From NCBI GenBank assembly GCA_905182995.1, contig CAJJDP010000093.1, forward strand, positions 64,563 to 128,562: a DNA stretch of 64,000 bases, written 5' to 3'. Position numbers and translations under genes: made by a program. Below, one piece after another: positions 26,060 to 39,433 of the stretch (positions are counted from its first letter, which is position 1; every line of letters starts with the position of its first letter). The stretch comes from Paramecium octaurelia (lineage: Eukaryota > Ciliophora > Oligohymenophorea > Peniculida > Parameciidae). The notes under the pieces were generated by a model that made no database searches, had not been told where the DNA came from, and saw only the letters and a list, made by a program, of their open reading frames with translations.

Positions 26060-27998
26060 TCATAGAATAAGTTTTCCATCATTTCTTTCTGTTTCAACCA
26101 CTTTATCAATTTCTTTCTTAGTAACAATTTAATGCAGAGTTCTTAAACTATTTTTTCCACTATCCACCTTAAAATCCATGTAATTCTAAGGCTAATCTAA
26201 TTGTAGTTATTCGCTAAAGATTTTAGTTATGTCATGTCCCAATAAGTGAATTAACTTTAAATCCACTTCCAACTAACACTTCGGAACATCCTCATCTTCA
26301 ATCTCTTCCAACATATCAGTGTAAGCCTGTAAGGTAAATCATTTATTTACTTAATAAACTATGTTATGTAAATTTTTGTCATAATAACTAAGTTATTGTT
26401 TGAAGGGTTGAATTGGCTATTCATCATCTTCAAAGTTCATTCTTGTTGGTATTGCCTAATCGTCATTCAGTGCAATAATAGGTTTCGGTGTAAAGTTAAA
26501 TAGAATTATTTGAGACTAATTAAAAAGCACTTCCTTTAATTTATTAATCTCATTTATCTTAAAGAGGATACTGTGCAAATCCAAGTCTTCATTCATTTTA
26601 TCACTATTATAATTGTAATTTAAATTTACATAGCTTTCTTTAAAAACTTCGAGTTTCTCTCGTTGAAACATATTCCGCATGTAATTTGATTTAAGAATAA
26701 CTTCACACTGAACCTAATAGGTTCTGACTTTTTAATTAATTTCTTCAGTACATTCTATCTAATCACAGTATTCGATCTTTTTTTCACTACCAATTAAGTC
26801 AAATCATACCATCTCCCTCTGAATTTTTAGTATCCAACAACCCTTTCAACTTAAAAGCATCCTAAATGAATCTTGGTGTTCTGGAACTAAATGAAGGATT
26901 ACTCTATAATCTATCTTATCCTTCTTTGAAATCATACAATTTGTTGGATAACTCAATCAACACTACAGTTTATATATATTTTGTACACGAAGTCCTATTG
27001 TAGAATGCAATGAAAAGTCCAAAGATAAGCTTAGTGATTTGCATAAATCCACCAAGATAAGATAACAATTCACCTATTTGCTAATAATTTCTATCAATTT
27101 AAGCATTCATTTAACTTCTTCTTAAGAAGATTTCTGCATAATTTTAATTGGGTAGTGTAGCTGTCAGTGATAAATCTCGAAAGTCTTCAGAAGTTCTCAA
27201 AATGATCTTTTGTTTTTCTACCTCTTAAAATGGCACGATGCTGTTGTCGTTGTTAATTTCATATTGCCTGTAATAGATGTTTGCCATATTACTAAATGAT
27301 TTAGGTACAAAGTTAAAATATAAATCGCTGTCTAGATAGATTTCAAGGTAATTGGATGGAGATGCAGGATTCACAACCGTGTTTATTTGATAGACTTAGA
27401 GTTTGAAAAAGCCGTCTTTGGAGAAGGCATTTTCAAATTGCTCCTGACTAGCACAGATTGGATTCCATTAGTCTAATGAAGGATTTGTGTTATTCACGCA
27501 ATCCTTGACTGTTATCTTAACGAAATAGAAATCCTCACTTCCGTAAGAGCCTTATAATTTAAATTTAAAATCGTCTCTTAGAAATTTACTATGATATTTA
27601 CTTTGGACAAAGCCAATTAATCATTCCTAAAGACTAAAATTATTGTTCGATTGTTTTTGAATTTCCATTCTAGACTTTTGTGGTGAATTGATCCATTGTG
27701 CAAGGTTAAAGATCTATAAAAGCACTTGTTTTGCTCATCGTTCCATTTGCTTGCCTATGATAATACCTAAAAATATTAATGACTACTACTACTTTTATTC
27801 TAAAGTAATATTGAATAGGGGTTGACTTGTAAAGTTCGCTTAATCAATGGAAAAGGCTGTCATAAAATTAGTATTGTTCAATATAACCATATCAGGATCA
27901 ATGTTGAAAAGAGTTTACAATTTTGCATTCGCCTTTTACTTAGTCACAAAACCCACTATGTTACTGTAAAAGAATATTCCAAGAAATATGATTATCAT
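26060..27998 (-). CDS. Ciliate-type multi-pass membrane protein, likely full-length copy
   Basis: Starts with a hydrophobic leader (MIIIFLGIFFYSNIVGF). A large polar, presumably extracytoplasmic part follows (KDCVNNTNPSLDQWNPICAS, NYLEIYLDSDLYFNFVPKSF) and then a membrane-associated region: GELLSYLGGFMQITKLIFGL, FIAFYN, LIELSNKLYDF. This arrangement, with a Gly-Gly turn before a hydrophobic helix and a conserved 'NKLY.F', recalls a large family of ciliate transmembrane proteins of unknown function. It ends VVETERNDGKLIL at TGA 26062-26060. Several micro-introns are required and not all were placed. The 5' two-thirds is repeated at 28002-29315, an apparent assembly duplicate. Confidence 0.6.
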
Positions 27999-29317
27999 AA
28001 NTTTGATTTAAGAATAACTTCACACTGAACCTAATAGGTTCTGACTTTTTAATTAATTTCTTCAGTACATTCTATCTAATCACAGTATTCGATCTTTTTT
28101 TCACTACCAATTAAGTCAAATCATACCATCTCCCTCTGAATTTTTAGTATCCAACAACCCTTTCAACTTAAAAGCATCCTAAATGAATCTTGGTGTTCTG
28201 GAACTAAATGAAGGATTACTCTATAATCTATCTTATCCTTCTTTGAAATCATACAATTTGTTGGATAACTCAATCAACACTACAGTTTATATATATTTTG
28301 TACACGAAGTCCTATTGTAGAATGCAATGAAAAGTCCAAAGATAAGCTTAGTGATTTGCATAAATCCACCAAGATAAGATAACAATTCACCTATTTGCTA
28401 ATAATTTCTATCAATTTAAGCATTCATTTAACTTCTTCTTAAGAAGATTTCTGCATAATTTTAATTGGGTAGTGTAGCTGTCAGTGATAAATCTCGAAAG
28501 TCTTCAGAAGTTCTCAAAATGATCTTTTGTTTTTCTACCTCTTAAAATGGCACGATGCTGTTGTCGTTGTTAATTTCATATTGCCTGTAATAGATGTTTG
28601 CCATATTACTAAATGATTTAGGTACAAAGTTAAAATATAAATCGCTGTCTAGATAGATTTCAAGGTAATTGGATGGAGATGCAGGATTCACAACCGTGTT
28701 TATTTGATAGACTTAGAGTTTGAAAAAGCCGTCTTTGGAGAAGGCATTTTCAAATTGCTCCTGACTAGCACAGATTGGATTCCATTAGTCTAATGAAGGA
28801 TTTGTGTTATTCACGCAATCCTTGACTGTTATCTTAACGAAATAGAAATCCTCACTTCCGTAAGAGCCTTATAATTTAAATTTAAAATCGTCTCTTAGAA
28901 ATTTACTATGATATTTACTTTGGACAAAGCCAATTAATCATTCCTAAAGACTAAAATTATTGTTCGATTGTTTTTGAATTTCCATTCTAGACTTTTGTGG
29001 TGAATTGATCCATTGTGCAAGGTTAAAGATCTATAAAAGCACTTGTTTTGCTCATCGTTCCATTTGCTTGCCTATGATAATACCTAAAAATATTAATGAC
29101 TACTACTACTTTTATTCTAAAGTAATATTGAATAGGGGTTGACTTGTAAAGTTCGCTTAATCAATGGAAAAGGCTGTCATAAAATTAGTATTGTTCAATA
29201 TAACCATATCAGGATCAATGTTGAAAAGAGTTTACAATTTTGCATTCGCCTTTTACTTAGTCACAAAACCCACTATGTTACTGTAAAAGAATATTCCAAG
29301 AAATATGATTATCATAA
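26685..29317. repeat. 1316-bp direct duplication separated by a single n
   Basis: 26685-28000 and 28002-29317 read identically wherever I compared them, beginning with 'tttgatttaagaataac' and ending with 'atgattatcataa'. The only base between them is an ambiguous n at 28001. Both copies sit in the same membrane-protein gene. Identity with a one-base gap is what an unmerged overlap of two contig ends would look like. Confidence 0.9.
28002..29315 (-). pseudogene. Partial duplicate of the membrane-protein gene (probable assembly artefact)
   Basis: Contains the start codon (29315) and the first 1.3 kb of the gene annotated at 26060-27998, then stops at the n at 28001. The sequence downstream of the n is again the 5' end, so no full product can be made from this copy. 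It should not be counted as a second gene unless long reads show a true tandem duplication. Confidence 0.75.
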
Positions 29318-29880
29318 TGGAGGATACCCCTCCCAATGAGGTGGTGTAACAATTTTGTTTGTTCATATTTAGAGTTATGAATTATCCAAAAAAATCAAAT
29401 TTCTTCAGAGCTAATTACTAAGAATAAGTAATTACTTTGTTGTAGAGCCATCATAATTTATGATATCTAATTATGAAAGATTATAAAATATTAATAATCT
29501 ATAAATCGATCGATACGAATAATAATTTGTTAAATAAATTTAAATTAATATCAATATTTTTAAATTATGATGTTATTTATATAAACCTACTAAATTTTTC
29601 ATCTTTATTTAATTATCAATGCCTACATATCCCTCTAAACTTTTGAAATATCACCATAACAACTGTTTTCTCAATTTGGAAATTTTCAAATATTTATTGA
29701 TGTGAAATACTATATTTATATTAATAGTATTGAGATATTCCATTCTAAGTTTAATTAATAAAAATACTTATAAATTATATTTATTTTTATTTTTAAATTA
29801 ATTTGTGACTTTTAGTATTTCCTTACTTGTAATTAAAATCAAATTATGTTAAAATCAATAATGCATAAATACGATAATAA
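29318..29880. other. AT-rich spacer
   Basis: About 560 bp between the start of the membrane-protein duplicate and the stop of the PRMT1-like gene. Mostly A/T with no frame longer than noise on either strand. It should include the membrane-protein promoter. Confidence 0.5.
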
Positions 29881-31065
<1,185 letters not shown>

Positions 31066-31831
31066 ATTATTATATTTATATTATTGATCACTAATAAATA
31101 GGTTTAATTTCATAAATTATACATAAATTTCTTAAAAACTAATTATGCTAACCATTAATCGAAAATTGTTATTTCAAATTTAACACAAATCTCACCTTTA
31201 GTTCTAATATCTGTGATCATGTAAACTCATTATTCAGTTAAAACTTAATATATGTTGATTCATTTTGCGATCTCATAATAAGGGTGATTGAAAAAGAAAG
31301 TAAATATAATATTTCATTTTCTAATAGATTTAGTGCTGCTTGAATATTAAATTTAACTAATTTCAACCCAGCATGATAGAAATGGAGAAGTAAAACAAAT
31401 AAAGAAACTATTATTGAATGTAGAATAAACCAAAAATTTGATTTATTAATATTATATTTATTCTAATTAATGTTCTAAATCACATTTTTGAAGTCATTCT
31501 TAATTTAATTTAAAAGACATTGTTGAGTATAAGACCATAAATTAGCATCGAGTTAATGATTCACATTGTCTATATGTGTATATATACAGTATATAATATT
31601 AATAGAAAATTGTTCAATTAGCTTCAAATAAACTATAATAAAGATTTTTTCAACTCTAAAGGACACTCTCATTTAATTGATCTGAATAATTAAAAATTTG
31701 ATTAATATTAATTAACATTTAATTATTTTACCCAATTAAAAGTTTCATTCAGAGTATTTATTATTTAAATACAAACTTGAATTTAAACATATATAAAATG
31801 TAGTAAATGAGAGAAATAAATAAGTATAATT
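31066..31831. other. AT-rich intergenic region
   Basis: About 770 bp between the PRMT1-like start and the 3' end of the next minus-strand gene. Both strands are stop-rich, with homopolymer A/T runs and short TA repeats near 31570-31600. I see no gene. Confidence 0.5.
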
Positions 31832-32425
31832 TCATTACGACTCCTTCTGTTTTTTGCAGTAGTTGATATAATTTTAAATAATTGTGTGTGCAAATGGCTT
31901 TATTCTGTTGAGACAAGATTACAGTTGATCAATTTTTACTTGAGAACTTTGGGCCAATAAGCTTAAACTAATTCCTCCTTTGTGATAGTAGATTATGTCA
32001 CAAGCAATTTTGACTGCCAATGCATGTTAAATGGGTTTAGAAAGCTTGTTTACGTATTTAAGTATGATTTTATGCATCAATTGGCAGAGCATTTTTTATT
32101 TTTTGTCCATCTGAAGCTTTTCGCACAATTAAGTTATCATGTTGTTTAGTCGATAATTGATGTGTTAAGCAAATTATTGTATTTTTTAAGGGAACATTGA
32201 TAATTCCATATTCAATTAGAGCATGGCACAGCAAACTATAGCTTATGCATGGAAACTGGTATTAGGCAATTGAATCGTTGTCATTATTTAGACACATTGT
32301 TTTTCAATTAGGGCATTAAGGTTGAATTTGACGATCAAATGAGTGATTTCATCAAATAAAGAATTTCGTTTTGGTGGAGTTTGACTTCTTTCTTCAAACT
32401 TTGGGACAGGAGGCCGTTTTGACAT
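31832..32425 (-). CDS. Unidentified helical protein, 197 aa
   Basis: Intronless, MSKRPPVPKFEERSQTPPKR to TGA 31834. After a Pro-rich tail of about 25 residues come two similar helical blocks: NALIEKQCVQIMTTIQLPNT with HAQAIVCCAMLQLNM, and KYVNKLSKPIQHALAVKIAC with DIIYYHKGGISLSLLAQ. The spacing (helix, small-residue helix 'A.A..C.A', then an L/I-rich helix) recalls a pair of cyclin or TFIIB-type repeats, but no diagnostic residues are present, so this is only a structural guess. The isolated, AT-flanked location gives no functional hint. Confidence 0.6.
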
Positions 32426-32967
32426 GAATTGTTTTTATTATTAAACATTAAACATTTACTATTCCTTATTTAACATAAGAGGACAAAACATACCGTAATA
32501 TAAATCAATTATAATATTAAAATGAAAGTAAAGTTATTTGAGTATGTTTTAGAAATAATATGAAAATTGAATCATATTTTAGAATAATCTAAGAAAACTT
32601 ATAATATTCGTAGGTTAAATCTTGGACGTCATTGTGAGCCTATAGGTTTAAATTATGCTCAAATAACAAAAAGTACGATGGGTTTATGACAAATACAAGG
32701 GAGTAATTTTTGTGATGAGTTGGAAATCAAAGATATATCAACTCATTATTGTAGATTGATCTCTTATAATTTTGGAAGTATTAAAAATATGATGAATTAC
32801 ATTTTCATCAGTTCCAAAATGAATGGATAAAAATAAGATTAATCAATTTATCATTAAATAATTTGAAAATGCTTCAGATATTGAAATGGAAAGATTATAA
32901 CGAAATTTATTTTTTTTAAAATTACCACGACTTTAATAATTTTTATATTAATTTTAATTAAATGCTA
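32426..32967. other. Unresolved coding-like segment upstream of the SET gene
   Basis: Several plus-strand stretches look coding but in different frames: 32590-32770 (RRLNLGRHCEPIGLNYAQI, then FCDELEIKDISTHYCRLISY, joined by a possible 27-nt intron GTACGA...AAG) and 32820-32960 (MDKNKINQFIIKQFENASD). In-frame TGAs remain. These could be 5' exons of the SET gene, a separate short gene or a relic. The nearby assembly join makes the true neighbour uncertain. Confidence 0.3.
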
Positions 32968-35652
32968 GCAAATTCATTTTAATTTAATTATGATTAAAAA
33001 TTTTAATACTCTTTTTTATTCTCATAATCGATAAAGTGACGAAAAATGACAGTTGTTTGATTTTGTTAGAGCTCTTGAAATTGGAAAGATTGCATAATTA
33101 ATTAGGCACGGAACTTCTCCAATTTAATTAATTAATAGGATTCTAAAATTTATGCTTTATTTTAATTACACATTTATTAATTTTGAAATGATTTATTCTC
33201 AGTAAACATTATAAGAGAACAAAGAAATGGATTTACAAGGTATTGATACTTTTGAGCACCCTTTAGCTCAATTATAATCCTTGAAAACTCGGTACAACCA
33301 AGTATTTTATGGAGTTATTTTAGGAACGATAAGAGTTTGTGCTTTTTATGCAAGAGTACATTGTAGATTGCCTTACTTATGAAAATCAAGAGATTGGAGA
33401 TGATGTACAGACCTTCTATAATATCAGTAGGTTGTTTAAACAATAAAAAATATATGTTAAAAAATGGTGCTTAAACCCTTATGGAATTATGAAGATTTAA
33501 TTGTGGAATTAGAGCAGCAACTAGAGACCTAGACACGTATGCAAACTCTTTCTATTTTTAATATTTTTAGACGATTATATCGTATTGAATTAAGTCAATT
33601 TAATCATTTCCAGTTTCGATGCATAATACTAAAACAAGTTTAATTAAATAAGTACCCACTGTCTGTAGACACTAAAAAGCTTATGTTCTACAGAGAAAAG
33701 GTAATTAAAGAGGATGACCAATTATATTGAAGGTATATATAAACAATAACCAAAGTACAAGAATTAATTCCGAATTAATAGGATAGAGTGGAAGAGATTC
33801 ATGAGCTTCTTACATCATTAGTCTAGTACAATCTAATTATATTAAACTAGAAATCAAGATAATGTACTATCCATAGATTTCTGGAACTATCCTCCCTACT
33901 AATTTCTGAGCACAACTTAACAAGATTTATCATATTAGGTCAAAAAATAGAATGTCGATGTTATTTTGATTGATACATATGGGATCAATCAAGAAGTAGC
34001 AAGAGCTCTATTTTAGCTATTGCCAGATTATGAACTTATTTTGCCTCAGCTCCTATCCACAATTAACTTAACCAAGGGCAATTTGTAACATGTAAGAAAT
34101 TTTAAATTATGCATTATTTCAGAGCCTGTCCAATCTGTACGATTTGCAATTGAAAATGACAGATCAGTTGAATCCTTTCACTTTGAAGGGAAAGGGAATG
34201 GTTTGTTGTCAAGGTGAAGGTTTCACACCAAATGAATTTATATGTTTTTACTATGGAGAAGTGTATACACCTTAAAGATGGTTTGAAAAATAAACAATAT
34301 TTCATAAGANGCAAATTCATTTTAATTTAATTATGATTAAAAATTTTAATACTCTTTTTTATTCTCATAATCGATAAAGTGACGAAAAATGACAGTTGTT
34401 TGATTTTGTTAGAGCTCTTGAAATTGGAAAGATTGCATAATTAATTAGGCACGGAACTTCTCCAATTTAATTAATTAATAGGATTCTAAAATTTATGCTT
34501 TATTTTAATTACACATTTATTAATTTTGAAATGATTTATTCTCAGTAAACATTATAAGAGAACAAAGAAATGGATTTACAAGGTATTGATACTTTTGAGC
34601 ACCCTTTAGCTCAATTATAATCCTTGAAAACTCGGTACAACCAAGTATTTTATGGAGTTATTTTAGGAACGATAAGAGTTTGTGCTTTTTATGCAAGAGT
34701 ACATTGTAGATTGCCTTACTTATGAAAATCAAGAGATTGGAGATGATGTACAGACCTTCTATAATATCAGTAGGTTGTTTAAACAATAAAAAATATATGT
34801 TAAAAAATGGTGCTTAAACCCTTATGGAATTATGAAGATTTAATTGTGGAATTAGAGCAGCAACTAGAGACCTAGACACGTATGCAAACTCTTTCTATTT
34901 TTAATATTTTTAGACGATTATATCGTATTGAATTAAGTCAATTTAATCATTTCCAGTTTCGATGCATAATACTAAAACAAGTTTAATTAAATAAGTACCC
35001 ACTGTCTGTAGACACTAAAAAGCTTATGTTCTACAGAGAAAAGGTAATTAAAGAGGATGACCAATTATATTGAAGGTATATATAAACAATAACCAAAGTA
35101 CAAGAATTAATTCCGAATTAATAGGATAGAGTGGAAGAGATTCATGAGCTTCTTACATCATTAGTCTAGTACAATCTAATTATATTAAACTAGAAATCAA
35201 GATAATGTACTATCCATAGATTTCTGGAACTATCCTCCCTACTAATTTCTGAGCACAACTTAACAAGATTTATCATATTAGGTCAAAAAATAGAATGTCG
35301 ATGTTATTTTGATTGATACATATGGGATCAATCAAGAAGTAGCAAGAGCTCTATTTTAGCTATTGCCAGATTATGAACTTATTTTGCCTCAGCTCCTATC
35401 CACAATTAACTTAACCAAGGGCAATTTGTAACATGTAAGAAATTTTAAATTATGCATTATTTCAGAGCCTGTCCAATCTGTACGATTTGCAATTGAAAAT
35501 GACAGATCAGTTGAATCCTTTCACTTTGAAGGGAAAGGGAATGGTTTGTTGTCAAGGTGAAGGTTTCACACCAAATGAATTTATATGTTTTTACTATGGA
35601 GAAGTGTATACACCTTAAAGATGGTTTGAAAAATAAACAATATTTCATAAGA
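32968..35652. repeat. 1342-bp direct duplication separated by a single n
   Basis: 32968-34309 and 34311-35652 appear identical, beginning 'gcaaattcattttaat' and ending 'caatatttcataaga', with only an n at 34310 between them. The repeated unit holds the 5' half of the SET gene. As with the other two, an unmerged contig overlap is the simplest reading. Confidence 0.9.
33227..34309 (+). pseudogene. Partial duplicate of the SET-gene 5' half (probable assembly artefact)
   Basis: Same start (MDLQGIDTFEHPLAQL) and exon/intron pattern as the gene at 34570-37240, but cut by the n at 34310 in the region encoding FICFYYGEVYTPQRWFEK, just before the core SET motif. It lacks the catalytic half. Treat as the same locus read twice. 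Confidence 0.75.
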
Positions 35653-37240
35653 GAATGCAAGATGGCAATCGAAAGACGTGTTCGTAAAGTCCTTATGTCG
35701 AATTCTTCATAAATGATGATTTATTGGTAATGTTTAAAAATATTTTTAGTTTATTGACCCCACTCGATATGGGAATATGGCTTAGCACATTTCATATTCG
35801 TGTGATCCAAATTGCAGATTAGTCTCAGTAATTGTCAATTAGCAGAATATATTGGCAGTTATCACATAAAAGAAAATAAATTACCTAGAAGAATTGACTT
35901 TGCCTTTTCCTTCCACTTCTATGGACGAGTGTCTATGCGGATCATTGCATTGCAAGAGAGCATAGCATCTGGAATTGGAAAGTGCCCATCAAAATAGCAT
36001 TTACCCAAATTATATATAAAGAAATGTAATTTTGCTATAATCCACCCTAATGAGCTGCCAAAACACTCAGAATGATATTCCTGAGTGGTTGACAAATTGG
36101 TAGAAACTCAACCATCAATAGAATTATATCAATATATTGTCGTGTGTTGACAAAGTTAAGTTTGCATTATAACATTTGAAGACGGTGTAACCGCCTATTT
36201 TTGTAGTAACAAACATTTTCGACCAATTCTGGAAGAATTACGAATCCAACACTCAGAAGATTCAGTTGGAGTCATCAATAATAAATGAAATTGTGATATT
36301 CCTGAAAAGACATTCATAATAACATTAGTGCAGTATAGGGTTAGAAATAATAAAACAGATGAAGCAGATTATTGATCAAAATAATGTATATGCTTTGGAA
36401 TTGACGAGAATGCTATTACTTTTATTGAGTGAGATAATTTTAAATATAGAATCTTGCTCATTTAATAACAAGGCATTTGCTACTATTTTGTACTTTATGT
36501 CATTTACACACACATACTTTTCATCGACCTAATACTAAGGATTCGATGGGAAACCTTTTGAGGAGAATGAATTCGAATATATTCCTTAACCAAAAAATAA
36601 ATCCAAATTGGCCTTGTCTAAATAATACACTCCTTAGTTTATCTGGGGCTAATTAATCAATTGGAATAAGCAGACACTTCAAAATCCTTAGTCTTCAATG
36701 GCACAAGAAAGGAGAGGTGTTTTATGCTATCCATCATTGTTGTTATCATTTGATAATAAACACAAGACTTTTCCTTATTAATGTAAGACCAGGGAAATAT
36801 ATTTGGAATATTTTTAATCAAAAAAAGAAATACAGCCTGATCTATCAACTTGGTCATACAAAAATTAACACAAGTACGTAATTCTTATTATTTTAGCATT
36901 TATGGTACCATATTTTTTGAATAATATTTTTCATAACAAATAGTGGGGGAGGATTTCGTTAATCAAATTTGTAAATTAGGGATGCAAACATTTGAAAAAA
37001 AGTTTCAATATTGGTTGCAAATAGAAAATTGTTTTAATATGAAACAAGAGATGATCGATGAATTACAGACAATTTTTTAGGAGTAAAATTTATAACAATA
37101 TTCTTAGAAAATTTTAAACATTTTTTGATCAAACTCCCAAAAGCAATTCTTGTACAGAATATGTTAATAATATCAAGAAAAAAGTTAAATTTAATCAAGA
37201 TACAATAATTGCAGAGGAAACTCAATTTAGTGCATATTGA
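34570..37240 (+). CDS. SET-domain protein methyltransferase with post-SET motif
   Basis: Likely a histone lysine methyltransferase. The first 350 residues are helical (LEQQLETQTRMQTLSIF, YRIELSQFNHFQFRCIILK). The SET domain begins GKGMVCCQGEGF and EFICFYYGEVYTP; the S-adenosylmethionine/pseudoknot motif reads NMAQHISYSCDPNCRLVS, in place of the common NxxRFINHSCxPN, and a post-SET zinc motif follows as CLCGSLHC. A helical C-terminus of about 350 residues ends AEETQFSAY. Micro-introns include a 22-nt one after YNQ and a 25-nt one near 37084. ATG 34570 is the first clear Met, but in-frame coding-like sequence continues upstream past it. Confidence 0.72.
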
Positions 37241-37405
37241 TTTATTAACTCTTTTCAATTTGTATTCTCAATCTCTATATAAATATTGCATAAATCGAAA
37301 ATAATTTTGGATGTAATTAAAGAATTTTAATTATTTTAATATTTTTATTATTTTATATATAATTAAACAATTAACTTTTTTTTATAGTTTGATTTTCAAT
37401 GGTTA

Positions 37406-38594
37406 TCAATTTCTTTCTTATTTCAGAATTTCTTTGTTGTCATATGTGTTTATTTCCTCGTATTTTTTGCCCTTCTTAAACACATTAATTCCCACCTGCA
37501 TCATAAAGTAGGTCCAATATATGTGCATACCAAACAAGATGCACATCTGGACAATGAGATACCTGTTACCCCAAGCTGCTTCAGGACTTGAAAATAATAT
37601 ACAAAATTTCATTACTAGTCTGAGTAATTCAATATTGCCTCCAAAATAATTTAAGGAAATATGATCACTCTAGTATAAATCCATGTGCATAAAAGCAATA
37701 CGTATTGCATATACATGAGGGATTTGATTGATTTTAGATCATGTTGAGCCCTCGAGAGAGATAAGATGATATCAGCAATATCATGAATTCCCAATACAAC
37801 AATTCCAAATCGAACTATATGATAACTACGATATTCTAACATTGATTATAAAGGGATGAGAAGATGAGCAGACAGGTTGCAAGAGTGTGATGCAACATGT
37901 ACTCCCAATATTTGGTTTCTACTTCCTTCCTCTTTATCGCCAAGTGGATCAAGGCATATAAATGATTCGCTGTTTGAATCATATAGAAGGGGATCACCCA
38001 TTTATTCTAAAATTCTTATATCAATTGTTACATTGACCATATTAGGAAAATCCTACCAAATCCCTGTGTAATTGGTACCTCCCAACCCATTAGGATACCA
38101 AGGCTCTTCATGAAAGAAATACCAACAGAGTATCTAAATATATTCAATGCATTATATACAGAAGTTGTTGAATAGTATACTCCATCAAATAGCCATTTTA
38201 AAATTTTTTTAACTCTTATGTCCCTGAATTCTCCTGAATATTACGATGATATGGTCCTATACACAAAATCACGGAATAAGTAATTTACAGCCCATTTAGA
38301 GTACTAAAAATTTAATAGTCCACTTACATGAACGATGATTAATCCCAATAACATGATGCTGAAACTGGAATAGGATATTGCAGGAATGTCAGTCATTATT
38401 AAGTACTATCTGAAACGTAAGGCATCAAATACAAAGAAGGAAAGTATAGCTAGTAGTTATCGATTAGAATTACATGCCAAAACGATGAATAAGAGTCTGA
38501 AAGTCTCTTCATAGGAGAGATGTGATATTCTGAAATAATAGAAATTTGCCTTTTTGACAAAGGACTTGCCATTTGATTTCAAAATGAGATTCAT
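37406..38594 (-). CDS. Ceramide synthase (LAG1/TLC-domain protein)
   Basis: Acyl-CoA-dependent sphingoid-base N-acyltransferase of the ER membrane. Multiple hydrophobic helices and the TLC signature are present: the catalytic His pair in EYMLHHTLATCLLIFSSLYN, then the motif around VRFGIVVLGIHDIADIILSL, whose HD..D is typical of the family. The C-terminus is charged after the last helix (FKKGKKYEEINTYDN, then KEILKQERN). Introns are needed at a few points, including one near 38310-38335; not all were placed. No Hox-like insertion is seen, as is normal outside vertebrates. Confidence 0.85.
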
Positions 38595-39433
38595 TTTTAA
38601 AATGATATATTTAATTAATAATATTATAGTTAATATTATATTTTATATTAATCTCAGAGATTAGATATATTTTTTAAATTAATGAAAATTATTGTATTAA
38701 TAAACACAGTATTTCCTAATGTAAATATAAAATTATTGAGGCTTAATTGTATAAATTAATTGTGTGGTTGAGTCCTTTTAATGATAATAGTATTTTCCTG
38801 CATTTGTCAAGTCATTCTACTTTATTCTTTCTGAATATTAGCAAAATTTAAACTTTTGTATATGAGTGTTTCAATTTGTCATAAACTCTTTATTGTGTTT
38901 TACCTCTTAAAATATTTTATTGCTACAATTGATTTATATATAGAAATAGACCTTAGATTTTTGAAACAAGTAAGTACATCTGTATTGATTTTTTCATTAC
39001 TCTGGTTAATTCATTTCCTTTACTTTTAAATAATATCAAATTAACATTTTCTTATCATTCACAAAGTATTATGCGAAAATCATAGAGTATTCATTAATTG
39101 AGTTGATGAAATTAATGATACTCACTATGATATTTCACATCTGAAAGTCCTAGATTTCCAGATATAATATATGGTTTAATCATATTGAAAAGAACTATTC
39201 TTCAAAAACTAAATAATGAATTAAATTCTTAAATTCTTAATTTTCTGTGTAATTCTTGTTGTTGTGTAAATAAATGAATAATCAGTCTGTGAACATTCGA
39301 TCATCGAGAAATGAACTAAAAGAATTCATCAATATAATTATTAAATGCGTCTGAATGAATAAAGTATTAATTACTTATTATAAGTTCAATATATAAGTAT
39401 ATAACAAAAGATTTGATTTATAATAATATTATT
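38595..39433. other. AT-rich divergent intergenic region with one tiny signal-peptide ORF
   Basis: About 840 bp between the ceramide synthase and OSBP starts. Mostly featureless A/T. A 32-codon plus-strand ORF at 39216-39314 encodes a hydrophobic, signal-peptide-like N-terminus (MNQILKFLIFCVILVVV) and stops at TGA; it is too short to call. Confidence 0.45.
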
